DNA from: Magicicada septendecula
Lineage: Eukaryota; Arthropoda; Insecta; Hemiptera; Cicadidae
Assembly: GCA_034769895.1 (NCBI GenBank)
Contig: CM068373.1
Location: forward strand, 202,100,134-202,164,133
Length of the DNA stretch: 64,000 nt
Direction: 5' to 3'
Part shown: positions 11,785-21,906 of the stretch, one piece after another
How positions within the stretch are numbered: the stretch's first letter is position 1
Layout of the letters: each line of letters opens with the position of its first letter
Notes under the pieces: model-generated
Database searches by the model: none
What the model was told of the DNA's origin: nothing
What the model saw: only the letters and a program-made list of their open reading frames with translations
Made by a program: the position numbers and the translations under genes

Positions 11785-12050
11785 ATATAATTAAATCACT
11801 ACCGACTGATATCACACCCAATACACACAACATCGATCCTCCAAAAGTCGATACCATCGCCAAGAACAAGATGGACAGTGCTCCCAGCAGCAGCCTCTGA
11901 AGAAGCTTTTTAAAAGTGAAAACTGGTTCAGGCTATGAGGTAAAACTTTTACGTTTTTACACATAAAAAACTTTCTGTTCCGAGTCGGTAGTGATTTAAT
12001 TATATTTAGTTAAATTAACAGACATGTGATGGGCAACGGAATCCAAGAAC
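11741..12050. repeat. Palindrome 3, sharing an arm with palindrome 2
   Basis: 11741-11807 pairs with 11983-12050 over about 67 bases with roughly seven mismatches; the inner ends read CACTACCGACT and AGTCGGTAGTG. About 175 bases lie between the arms. Because 11742-11784 is used in both structures, only one can form at a time. Consistent with a foldback or MITE-like element built by successive duplication. Confidence 0.75.
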
Positions 12051-12345
12051 AGAAAATAATGCTACATAATTCTAATTTATGTGTAGTTTTGTTACTTTAA
12101 AGCACCATCATACTGCATGTGTGTCTGTCGTTCATGTTCATCTATCATCCTGATCTTAAAATAGTTAAAAGCTTTCTAACTTAATTTGAATTAAAATTTA
12201 AGAAGCAAACAAGTTTCTCTCTTTGTAATATCAGTGTAGATATTGAAGAATTTTAAAAATATTATAAGTATCGTTTATAGTGTGAATCTTTAGAACACGG
12301 CTGACGGAAGAAACCAACTAAGTGGCAGACAGTATTTAAAATTGA

Positions 12346-12822
12346 AAAAAAGAAAAAGAAGCTAAAGTGGAAACTATTATAAGTAAAACCTGTAAAATTG
12401 ATTGTTTATTCAAATCATGTAGTGTTAGTGATGCACCACCGCAAGCACGTGCAAGTTCTGATTTGAAGTTTCGTGATGTCAGTACCACTAGTGTCAATAG
12501 TGCTAGTGAAAGTGATAATCGAGAGATTTTTAATGTGGGCAATCCAGATCAAATTGAGAAATGTAGATATGTCCATGTAATACCGAATTGTAAGTTGGTT
12601 CCAGAAACCGAGGCAAGCATAATATTTAAGGAGTCGAGACATTCTAGTGATACCAGTGATAGTAGTGAAGGTGAAGATACTGTTCACACAGTTCAGCCAG
12701 AGAGGTCCGTTGTGGAGGAAACTTCATTTTTGAAGAATGAAGAGCCAGTTCACGTCAAAAATAATGATGAAATATGTAACGTCACAAAACGTTCCATAAT
12801 ATTAAAAACACCAGAAGAGTGA
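12346..12822 (+). CDS. Unrecognised acidic, Ser-rich ORF (possible exon or element fragment)
   Basis: An uninterrupted reading frame of 158 codons after the stop at 12343, ending with TGA at 12820-12822. It has no ATG near its start, so it is either an exon, a 5'-truncated gene, or chance. The product is acidic and Ser/Thr/Glu-rich, with a Cys pair early (KTCKIDCLFKSC), a SDTSDSSEGED stretch, and a basic end (TKRSIILKTPEE). The length without a stop is notable in such AT-rich DNA, and the composition looks protein-like. It sits between the palindromes and an LTR-like stretch. No family was recognised and no function is proposed. Confidence 0.4.
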   Translation, partial: KKEKEAKVETIISKTCKIDCLFKSCSVSDAPPQARASSDLKFRDVSTTSVNSASESDNREIFNVGNPDQIEKCRYVHVIPNCKLVPETEASIIFKESRHSSDTSDSSEGEDTVHTVQPERSVVEETSFLKNEEPVHVKNNDEICNVTKRSIILKTPEE

Positions 12823-12868
12823 ATGATACTAAATAAATATAAGTAAGAACCAAGTACAGGTAACAAGG

Positions 12869-15600
12869 AAGAATGTAACAGTTAAAATAATAAACCATTA
12901 AAGAATGAAAGGAGAGAGGAACTTCAAGTGAACAGTGGTAAATCCACTATCTGCATAATATGACACTACAACATAAACAGACAAATTGACAAGACAAGTT
13001 TCCCAAATAGACTGTTAAGTGAGCTTAGTAAAACCTTTAATGAACCAAGTCAAATAAAATAAATAAGATAGAAAATGACAAGAATGATTTTTGTAACATG
13101 TATTATTATTAGAAACAGCACATCAGCTGAATAATGTCAAAGTACTGATTTGAAGGACAAATATAAAGAAAGATATTATTGATAACCATGAACTATGAAA
13201 AATAATAAGAGAACCAATTGTATGAAGTACTGTATATTGATGAAATGAGCTAAAAGTAACAATCAATGTAACCACTAAGTGTATCTAGATAATGTTATAA
13301 GAAGATAAAAAATGTAAAGAGAAGTACTGTTAGTCAAGGAACAAAACCTTGTACGGTAATGAAATAATAACAAACCAATGATGACACAAATAAATCATGA
13401 AAATAAGAATCATGTAGAGACCCCACAAAACAAAGGGAGATATAATAAGATTAACTACAAGAATCACCCTACTATGAGTGATAGTATGAGTATAAGAAAT
13501 AAGAAAAAATGTTGAATTAAGAATGGTCAAATAAGGAAGTTTATAATCAATAATCAACAAATATGTACTAATAATTAATATTGTTCAGCTGGATACAGCA
13601 TTTATATATAATAATGTGTTCTTTTCAATCAAATAATTATGTTCAGAATAGAAAATAAGGATAGTTAAACAAATAATAAGAAAAAAGTTAAAAGTCGGAT
13701 CTGCAACGTTTAGCAGACGACACCTGTAAACAATGCATTATTTACATTATAGAAATTGTTAATGAAAACTATAACCAAACTGGCATCAAGTCATGTCAAA
13801 ATAAAGAGAAAGAAACAAGCTATACAATGCTAATAGTGAACCTAATTTGTACTTGTAATAACTGAGATATAAACGTTAGCATCATAAATTTTGTGAATTT
13901 TGTATAAATACTACAAATACTACCAAAAACAACACTGATGCTTCGAATACAATTATTTAATGGCTATAAATAGAATTACGTCATCATGACATCATTTTCT
14001 ACCAATCAGGAACTACCTTAGAAACAGTCAACACCGCCTAGCGGCGATCTAAATAAAGTATATATACGAACGCCCAAGTAAACAACACACATTTTGTCAA
14101 TTACCACTGAACCAGCAACTACGAATCCAGACCAAAATTATCATCAAAATTTTATAATCAACAAGAAGGAAGAAGTTTAAAAATAGTTAAGTGCATCGAA
14201 ATCAGTAGTGATACCTTTACCAGAAGTGCGATTTAAGAGAACGAGGTTAGGTGCATAACCTAACCAAGTAAATTTATTATTCGAGAAGAAAATATAATCG
14301 TTCATACGCGTAAACAGTGCTGTGAAATCACGATCAGTGTACCAGATCGTAAAGTGTGTTAATAAATAATCCATGAGATTATAATTCAGGGAGTACTGTG
14401 CCTTACATTTACATTGTTTATGAATAAGTTGTTAGCAGAATAACACATAATACACCTGTATACTAACACAAAAAACAATAATATCATAAATACTAAGCAC
14501 GGTTTTTATTTTATTTAGAGGAATTATAATATTCTTAACATAAGAAGTCATGTATTAGCATTACCGTAACTAACCTCAAATGTGTCAAGGTTAAACGAAC
14601 TTTTCGTCAACTGATTTCAATGATTAAAGGTGTCTAACCTATTAATTTAAAGTCTTGTAATAGCATTGTATCGCAAGGCATTGGCGTTTTATCCTGTAAC
14701 TTAAAAGAAGTCACCCTTGAGGTATCAAACATTTGTAAACAAACAATCGATTAATATTAGAGTTGTCATTGCATACCAACTGAGTTAAAAAAGGTTGAAA
14801 GCCGGATGATTTGCAATCAGTTAGTAGTATCAATTTGAATGTATTAATTTGAAACGAGTACATAATGAGTAATAAACAAATGAATTGTGAACTAACAAAC
14901 ATTGTCAGCAATTATTTAAACAAGTATTAATTCTTATTTAATGATTAATGAGTTGCAATTTCAAAGCAAGCAACCAGTTAAGTTGGCTATTTGTATGAGT
15001 GAACCGCCAACAGATAAAATCAAATAAATAGATAAGAAGTAAATTAATTCAAGATATTCTTTTAATCACTTAACTTAAAATTCAGTCAAAATTTAATTAT
15101 TCTATTATTCAAATAAATTATTTTTATGGAATACTAACCAGAAATTCCATAATGCGCCCAGGTAAAATTCAAATGTGCTCACTTAAACACAAACAGTGCA
15201 GTCATACTGTTTTATGAAAACTTAACAGTTTACAAACCAACTGAGACCAACTGAACTTCTAGTACGACATTAAAGGTACGTGAAGGTTTGAATTATATAA
15301 ATAACTTTGTCAATACTACACACTAACTTACACAGACGATATAATTCAACGGAAGTGCGAACGAACTTCAAGAGGTCTACAAAACTGTTTACATTCAACT
15401 AACGGGGATTACAGACATTAATTAATCAAATATACATAAACAACAATTATTTACACCAGATATCGTACTTAAACAGAACCAATTAAATAATTAATTATCA
15501 ATTAAAAAATTATTCAACGAAACAGTGTTAATTCAAAGACAATTAAACGGAGGAAGTGTTCGTATTAAATATCATCAAATCAGGTATGGAATGTCTTAGA
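12869..15600 (+). repeat. LTR-like A-rich stretch, plus orientation
   Basis: The stretch begins TGTAACAGTTAAAATAATAAACC, like the starts of the gypsy-lineage LTRs, and is A-rich on the plus strand as those LTRs are in sense direction. Around 13990-14090 is a promoter-like part with ACCAATCAGG, a CGCCTAGCGGCG palindrome and TATATATACG. No coding region and no primer site follow it, so if it is an LTR it is a solo or truncated one. The right boundary is uncertain. Confidence 0.4.
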
Positions 15601-15694
15601 TTCTGATCCTATTAATTGGCAAATGAACAAGAGTACACGCAATTATGTAGCAAACTTTGGATTTAAACAGAACAATAGTGCGGACTTAAACCAA

Positions 15695-15799
15695 TGAGGG
15701 AATATAATGGTGCCCCTCCCCCCCCAACAGAGATTTGTGGGAGGGTGACAAATTTATACGGCCTACAGTATGGGTGGCAAAATGGTAAATCCGCCCCTG
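15695..15799 (-). repeat. Possible hAT-type terminus
   Basis: On the minus strand the sequence begins CAGGGGCGGATTTACC, a common hAT terminal inverted repeat style, and ends in a C/G-rich run near 15715-15728. It replaces Polinton-like sequence at this point. No partner terminus was found. Confidence 0.3.
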
Positions 15800-16161
15800 T
15801 CCATGACCATGTAATTCAAATGGTAAGTTATTTAAAATAGTATTAAATAATCCTGATCCAATTTTCTCATCTCTTAAAATCAATCCAGGTAATGATGATA
15901 TAAATCTCATCAGACATTCTATCCCCTAGGAGTATTAATAATATCTTCCATCTTTTTTGAAAAATTATGAACTATCCCTATCTTCTCATTATGGAAACTA
16001 TTATTACAAGCTTTCTCTTGAGCATAAATATAATTTAATCTATTCAATAATGCATTTAAGTTATTGGTATATTTATATTCTATGTTTTCTTTATATAATT
16101 TTATACCAGATCCTTTTTTCTTTATTCTATTATGTCATATACCTGCAATTAAATTCATATA

Positions 16162-17266
16162 CAGTGGAACACATTTAACACGAAATATCGGTTAACACGA
16201 AATATCGGTTAACACGAAATGTGACTCAGGTCCCGATCGGTGTATGTACTTTTCAGTTACAGTTTGTACGGTTAATTCGAAGGTTTAACCTATGAAATAT
16301 CACTTAACACAAAATTTTTGCTGACTTTTCATTAGCTGCATAATAAATAAATCCATATATGCACGCCCTGAAACGAGTTTACAATGTCCCAATGTAAAGG
16401 AATCTGTGCTACGTGTAGGTGTAAAGAATAAACAGCTGCTTGGTATTTCTGTATAAATTTACCTGGACGCTTGTAATTTGTTGCGAACAGCATGGAACCT
16501 TGTGACACCTAAAACTATTGAAAATTGTTTCACTCATGCTCGATTCATTTTGAATTCAGAGATTAAACAAACGGAATGTGAAGAAAATGAAATTGGGCCT
16601 ACCCTGTCTGAAATGTTTATTCGCATATCATCAGCATTAAATGTTTCAGTTTCTCTAAATGAGCACATGTCTGTCGACGAGAACGTAACTACGGCTCCCG
16701 TATTAACAGACAGTGATATCGTAGAAATAGTGCAAGCTGAAAACTGTGAAAATGATGAGAGTGCCGACGAACTTGACACGGAAAATGATATGACAGGAGT
16801 TTCTACCGCTACCGATACGCTTTCATTGCTGAGACGTGTTCGTCAATTTTTAGAAGCCAACTCGGAAAGTGAAATGTTTGAGCACGTCGATAAACTAGAA
16901 CAATTTATTGAAAATCACGTAGCGCAGAATTCTGTACAAAAGAAAATAATGGACTATTTTAAAAAGAATTGAACATTGTCACTACAATAACTTTACATTT
17001 TAAGAAAAACTAATTACTGTATAATAGCCCAGGAGGATAAATAAAACGTTCATAAGTAAGTAGCTTTTGAATATTCTTTATTGATTTATTTTACTACACA
17101 ATTCAGTAAGTAATCTCTTCAGTATTTGACCATTTACAGTACAGTACTACTGTATCTCATTGTGTTTCACTTTTTGTCCGTTAACATGAAATTCGGTTAA
17201 CACGAAATATCGGTTAACACGAAAAAACAGCTAGTCCCCGTCATTTCGTGTAAACGTGTTCCACTG
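16162..17266 (+). mobile_element. Internally deleted Tigger (pogo family) transposon
   Basis: Ends are CAGTGGAACACATTTAACAC and, inverted, CAGTGGAACACGTTTACACG, flanked by TA target duplications (16160-16161 and 17267-17268). The 1105-bp element carries several copies of ATCGGTTAACACGAAAT next to both ends, a subterminal repeat that could be a transposase binding site. Only the C-terminal part of a transposase remains. Inserted into the Polinton PY remnant. Confidence 0.85.
16463..16972 (+). pseudogene. C-terminal part of a Tigger transposase
   Basis: The open frame reads LRTAWNLVTPKTIENCFTHA, the region just after the DDE domain of Tigger/jerky-like transposases, followed by an acidic tail with VEIVQAENCENDESADE and a C-terminus MDYFKKN. 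The HTH and catalytic Asp residues are absent, so this is an internal deletion derivative that would need transposase from elsewhere. The 165-codon frame itself is intact. Confidence 0.75.
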
Positions 17267-17577
17267 TACTTATCTCCTTGACTAGATTTAGGTTTACCAG
17301 TAATCTGATCACTATTTTTATAAATTGATTCAGTACAAAATAAAATCTTTATATAATTTTTCAAATCATCTTGAGTATAATATATGTTATCTGAAGCATC
17401 TTTATATGTTAATAATCTCCAAAGCACATGAGTTCCAGTATAATTTTCAGTGTCAATAGTAATATCATTCCAGTATATTTTTCAGTGTCAATAGTAATAT
17501 CATTATGATCTATTCCAACTATAGAATGACCTATCATAAAAGGACTCTTCTTTTTATTCCAATACAATCCAAATTTA

Positions 17578-17935
17578 TCATCCTTAGCTCCTCCTCCTCC
17601 TATGACACTACAGCGCAGGGGAGCCTTAGCCTCCTCTATCCTGACCCTCCACTTCTCTCTATCAGTAGCAAAGGACTTCTATCCTCCCACTCCCAACATC
17701 TCTCATGCATCCACAGCGACAGCATCTTCCCATATTTTCTTTGGATGGCTTTTTGGTCTTTTGCCATCCATACTCCCCGAAAGGACTCAGGTATTTGTTT
17801 GTTAAACATTCTTACAACACGGCCAGCCTATTGCAGCCTCCTCAGTTTTATATACACTTCTACCATTGGTTCATTGAAGCGAGAATATATCTTGTCATTA
17901 TGCCATATCCTCCATTCCCCTTTCATCCTTAGCTC
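17578..17935 (-). mobile_element. 5'-truncated LINE 3' end
   Basis: Flanked by a 13-base direct duplication TCATCCTTAGCTC (17578-17590 and 17923-17935). The insert of about 330 bp reads on the minus strand as the C-terminus of a LINE polyprotein (pattern RRLQ-AGRVVRM and IPESFRGVW in decayed form), with an AGG-repeat tail at its 3' end (17591-17602). Frame changes are present. Typical target-primed insertion with severe 5' truncation. Confidence 0.7.
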
Positions 17936-18002
17936 TAGGTAAATATTTTTGAGTTGTTGGTCCGATAATCTTATTAAGAATATCTGGATCACTAAAGAGT
18001 GA

Positions 18003-18215
18003 TGAATTATTTGCCGATGGGAAGGAGAAGGAAGGGAAGACCGCGTACAAGATGGCTGGACCAGGTTGGTAAGGAGGCAGTGAGGCTGGGTGCAGCAAAC
18101 TGGTGGACATTGGCTGGGAGTAGAGACCAGTGGGGAAGAGATTTCTTTTGGAGGCCAGGGCCCGGACTGGGCTGTAGCGCCAAGGATGTATGTATGTATG
18201 TATGTATGGATTAAC
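18003..18215 (+). mobile_element. 5'-truncated LINE 3' end with TGTA tail
   Basis: Reads GRRRKGRPRTRWLDQVGKEA then WWTLAGSRDQWGRDFFW, the conserved C-terminal end of many LINE polyproteins, followed by a TGTA microsatellite tail (18188-18208). Only the last 70 or so codons are present. Inserted in the same Polinton remnant, in the opposite direction to the 17578-17935 LINE. Confidence 0.75.
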
Positions 18216-18645
18216 TACAGTTTCCATTAGAGTACAATTCTGAACCTCATCTTCGCTTGGAATAGACAGTTTACACTTAGACATCTATAGTAGGTCTAAA
18301 AGGTGTACTTGAAGGAAGCTGTAGTTGAACTTCTTTATAATAACTGGATTCTGGAATTTATATATCAGCAAATTGTTTAACAGCTGGTACTAATTACATC
18401 AAATTCTGATTCTGATCTAATACATCTTTAATATTAGAATCAACACTTCCTATAGCTTCTGTTATAGGCTCGAAAGCTTTCTATTTTATTACCTCATTAT
18501 ATATTTCTTTCTTCTGAGCCTGTTTGAATTTCTTAATTAATTCCTTTCTACAGAATCTAATTTTTTAGTTTCTTCAATGCTTATCTGAGAGTCTTTAAAA
18601 ATCTTCATTTATAAATTTAAAAATAAATCTTTAGAAATAAATTTT

Positions 18646-18728
18646 ACTGAGGTTGGGCCCACGCCCATTTGACGCCTAGGTAGGTCCGATTTCTCTAGGC
18701 ATCAAACAGGCGTGGACCCAACCTCAGT
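18646..18728. repeat. 83-bp foldback
   Basis: Arms ACTGAGGTTGGG(C/T)CCACGCC and TTTGA(C/T)GCCTAG are inverted around about 10 bases (18646-18682 and 18694-18728), with four or so differences. It is GC-rich in an AT-rich region and lies between the ATPase and PY remnants of the Polinton. Could be a tiny MITE or a hairpin of the fossil. Confidence 0.7.
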
Positions 18729-18865
18729 GTTGCCCTAGTGGCAAGTAGCCTTCCGGTTCTCTGGAAACATTCCCTTGAAATAGTTTCAAGTCTGACCCAC
18801 TTAAACAAATTTTAATTAAATCGTTAACAAGAAGAACATGACCATGACGTTAACATGTTAGAATC

Positions 18866-19334
18866 TCAAAATTTATCCATATACTTCCCATCTGCAGGTT
18901 TCTGAGTTAGGTTTATAGTACGAAACCTGCAATCTTTAGACCAACATTTATTAGATAAATTAGAAAATTTTTCAAAATTAATATCGCTTCCAACAAAATC
19001 TTCACATATGAATTTGGTATAATGCTTATTCTGCTTAAATATAATTATCATATTTAGATTATTTCTGACCACTTTCAAGTCCACCATAAATAACCCTGGC
19101 TTAAATATATACAAGAAATATTCTAATGTTTTCCTCTTTAATATCTTGATTTTCTAGTAAGCAATCATAAAAAATAATTAAAGGCTTAGGATAACAATCG
19201 TCTATGTTTATCAGATCTATACAATTAAAATGAAAGTATGATACTTTTTGACCAATCTGTTTCTCAACATTCCTATAACTATCTTGTAATTTCTTATAAG
19301 CTTCCTGTTCTAATGACTTACTGAAAACATACAT
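18866..19334 (-). pseudogene. Polinton packaging ATPase remnant
   Basis: Two adjacent minus-strand stretches. The first has a hydrophobic strand followed by an acidic residue (KPLIIFYDCLLENQ), in the place of a Walker-B strand. The second has IIIFKQNKHYTKFICEDFVG and INFEKFSNLSNKCW, which match the C-terminal half of the FtsK/A32-type DNA-packaging ATPase of Polintons. The N-terminal Walker-A part is not seen. It lies upstream of the PY remnant, as is common in these elements. Broken. Confidence 0.6.
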
Positions 19335-19384
19335 ATTTGTATACGGAATCCAATTCTTATATATAAATCCTTAAATTCGCTGTG

Positions 19385-19560
19385 ACCGCCATTCAATGAA
19401 TTTTTCTGGTGAAGGGTTTGTAAGGATCGGTCAAAAATTATAACACAAATTTTAAATTATTTGTATCGACATTTTGACAATATTTATTGTCATCATCAGG
19501 ACCTGTGTATGAATACAAACGTAAATGTCAAACACAACAGATCAATTATTTGAGTGAATG
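19385..19560 (-). mobile_element. 3' end of a Penelope-like element
   Basis: On the minus strand a hammerhead-like motif (19463-19499) is followed by a stretch ending in GACCGATCCTTAC; the same closing block recurs, diverged, at 21712-21770. No coding part remains. The Penelope call rests on likeness to the Penelope end at 35963-36045. Confidence 0.45.
19463..19499 (-). ncRNA. Hammerhead-like motif, degenerate
   Basis: Minus strand: CTGATGA, a stem GACAAT-AAAT-ATTGTC, then AAAA where a hammerhead needs GAAA, then TGTCG. The catalytic G is changed, so activity is doubtful. Confidence 0.4.
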
Positions 19561-19590
19561 TGTTTGTGTATGTGAGTGTATGTGTGTGTG

Positions 19591-20301
19591 TTGTAATGGA
19601 ACATTTAGGCCTACCTGGGATAATATAAAAATTTATTATGTTTGATAAAAAATAATATTTTCTTATGTAACGTTAAATTTGGGGAAACATGGAAAATAAT
19701 ACAAAATATTAATTTTGGGGAAAAGGAAACAAACTTTATTTCATGAATTATACAACGCAATAGACAACCGTGCGAAATTGTGCCAAGGTCGACTCCAGTG
19801 ACTAACATGTTATGTAACTTGGAGGATCGTACGATATTACGTCAGTTAATACGTCACGCTGGTATGCTAGGTGTGGCAGTCCAGAAACACATATTGGCGA
19901 AGTGATACAAACTAAAACAATAAGATTTGGTCATGTAACCGCGACCACTTCAGAAAATAGTCCAGTTCGCCTCGCCCCAGTATAAAATTATTCCGTGAGC
20001 CGGCCGGTCACAAATATAAGTTTCGAAACAAAAAATACGGGCACCCGTAACAACTAAATATGTAAAAGTACAACAGACAAACTATTAATTAAAATAAAGT
20101 GAAAGTTGCGTTTTAAATTAACAATTTCGATAAGAGTGGTGAATAAAAAGTGAAAAGAAAATACGAGATGAAGCCAATTACGTAAGGAGGCTGGACTATG
20201 TGGACAAAATTCAGATGAGTAACAATATGGGGTTTGAACAAAAATTTGAATAAGGGCTAAACCAAAAATTACCATTATAATTTTATTTTAAAAGAAGAAT
20301 G
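19591..20301 (+). repeat. Left part of the 5' LTR in front of gypsy element G2
   Basis: Begins TGTAATGGAACATTTAGGCC, then TACCTGGGATAATA, which aligns with the LTR start at 45736. It is interrupted at 20302 by element X and appears to resume at 25495 with a single AATG shared at the joint. It contains no gene. In length (about 0.9 kb when rejoined around X) and sequence it differs clearly from the 3' LTR at 45736, so it may not be the original partner. Confidence 0.5.
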
Positions 20302-20875
20302 TGTAACAGTACATAATGACCCAATACTATAATTATGGGATCGGAAGGTAATTTTTCAATGTTTTATTGTATAATCATCTAATACAGAATGGTTAGGTCC
20401 ATTGTCCCTATATACAAAGGAACAAAGCAGATTCAGTACGAGTACCATGCCAAGGTCACCGTTGGACGTGCGAGAGCCGGTGGATCAAAGACATGGCGGT
20501 GTTTGTGACAAATGACTTTAAATATGCATTGTGATTGGACAATAACGCTGTTCCGTCATAACAAAAAACAATGACGCACTGACTACAACGCATACAACTA
20601 GGCGTTGTCCTGTATGACAAAGCCTGATGACGTAAAACACACACACACCAGCGCAAATTTGCATATGCCTCTGTCTCAATTCAACGTAGTTCTTCAAAGG
20701 ATCAACAGCGATGTGTCGCTGTCTGATCGGTTTTATAATAAAAACTTATTACAACTAGACTTTCAATTACAATTGTGATGGTGGAGCAATAGATGCTCGA
20801 GTTTAATAACAGTTAAAACCACAACATGTAAAGTCAGTGCTAATATTTTAATTAAAAACAGCAAAACATGAGGCG
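20302..20875 (+). repeat. Left terminal repeat of element X
   Basis: 574 bases with TG start; a TATA-like GTTTTATAATAAAAAC lies at about 20728-20743. Nearly identical to 24921-25494. The following 20876-21556 resembles the U5 end of the lineage's LTRs and carries a GGTAAGT splice-donor-like site at 21445. Confidence 0.85.
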
Positions 20876-21558
20876 AACACCGGCCATACCCATGGGAATC
20901 AACCAACAACAGCGAGGGAGCACCTCAGACCACCACTAAGAGAAGTCCAACCTTTATCATTTTTCTTTATTATTTTAATGAGCTCATTAATCGAAAACAA
21001 CAAATTAAACGAATGTACTTGTAACAGGGTGAACGTGTGTGAGAGTGAGTGAGTGAGTACATGGCCATGAATATCTATGCCGAGGGCATTGGTTTGTGTG
21101 CAAATTAAAATACAAGTTAGTAAATAATTAGAGCTGCAGCACCAATATAAAAATTATAATGATCTGGATTTAGAAACCAAAAAGAGAGTATTAAGAATGA
21201 ATATGGTGATTAAACTAGCCACCACTTTGTTTTGTAATCTTGTATGACGCCATTTTGAGCACATGGTTTTATATACTAATTTACTTTGGAAATTAAAATT
21301 TGATAGTTACTTTCACTATAAAAACAGTGTTATCATTTGTGTCACCTTCTTTGAATCAAAAATCTCGCTGTTAATGAATCCTGGCCCCTTAGGTAAAAAG
21401 CATGGTAAAAAAGAAAAGCACGAGCTCTACAGGAAACAAACTCGGTAAGTACCATATTATGGTAACATTTATAAATATAAATAAATGTATGTAGTAAAAA
21501 AGTGTATTGAGAAATTTCGACCCGAACTAGGGACCTTATTATTAAGTTTATTGACAAA

Positions 21559-21570
21559 TGGCGCCTGAAC
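21559..21570 (+). other. Primer-binding site inside element X
   Basis: TGGCGCCTGAAC, matching element A's TGGCGCCTCGAAC. The preceding bases (TTGACAAA) resemble the LTR end in element A (GCACAAA), so the U5 boundary lies here rather than at 20875. Confidence 0.65.
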
Positions 21571-21711
21571 TATGGACATTATATAAAATCATTTTATATA
21601 AAACAGGCCAGATTTAGAGACAGAGAAGGTGATATAAGACGGAACATAACCTAGTACACAAGAGGTTATGTTGACGAAACAAAGTAACTAGTAATTATAT
21701 ATTTTAGTGGA

Positions 21712-21780
21712 TGGTTAGTGAGGATCGGTCAATAATACAACTTTAGTTATTTTGCGTCGACTTTTCGACAATAATTATAT
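21712..21780 (-). repeat. Penelope-end-like fragment in the leader of element X
   Basis: GAGGATCGGTCAATAATA and CGTCGACTTTTCGACAAT match, in the same order, the Penelope end at 19385-19490. The CTGATGA part is missing. It is followed by an AT-rich run of GTAA/AATT repeats to about 21860. Confidence 0.4.
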
Positions 21781-21906
21781 AATTAAGTAATTAATAATTA
21801 ATTAAGTAATTATAATTAGTAAGTAAGTAAGTAATTATAATTCGTAAGTAATTATATAATTAATTACGAATAAAGATAAATAATCATTTAAATAGTTAAA
21901 TTAACA

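Larger units (their letters stand above)
15780..18612 (-). pseudogene. Polinton PY-type minor capsid remnant
   Basis: Recognisable pieces, from N- to C-terminal side, are the start MKIFKDSQISIEETKK near 18612; PDILNKIIGPTTQKYLPR near 17950-17990; YTQDDLKNYIKILF and TGKPKSS near 17270-17380; and YTNNLNALLNRLNYIYAQEK and RFISSLPG in 15870-16110. These match the expected order of the Polinton PY protein (DUF5679/PLA2-like group). Inserts at 16162-17266, 17591-17922 and about 18003-18215 lie inside it. A fossil with multiple breaks. Confidence 0.65.
15686..19370 (-). mobile_element. Polinton (Maverick) fossil fragment
   Basis: On the minus strand, from high to low coordinates, there are remnants of a packaging ATPase (18866-19334) and of a PY-type minor capsid protein (about 15780-18612). 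Both are recognised from family-typical wording. The fossil is broken in many places, lacks polymerase, integrase and terminal repeats, and is interrupted by a Tigger remnant, two LINE 3' ends and possibly a hAT end. It is old relative to these inserts. Only the order and family are asserted. Confidence 0.7.

Noticed and set aside
11895-11940. Hammerhead-like CTGAAGA...GAAAAC
   Set aside because: Stem II pairs, but stem III and the cleavage site do not fit; too weak to call.
17505-18284. Several overlapping open frames on both strands around the LINE ends
   Set aside because: Only the LINE C-terminal wording and the Polinton pieces match families; the others are shadows.
18729-18800. tRNA-like or SINE-like GC-richer patch after the foldback
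   Set aside because: No cloverleaf, no A and B boxes in proper spacing and no tail could be made out.
21712-21790. Fourth hammerhead motif
   Set aside because: The closing block of a Penelope end is there, but the CTGATGA part is missing.
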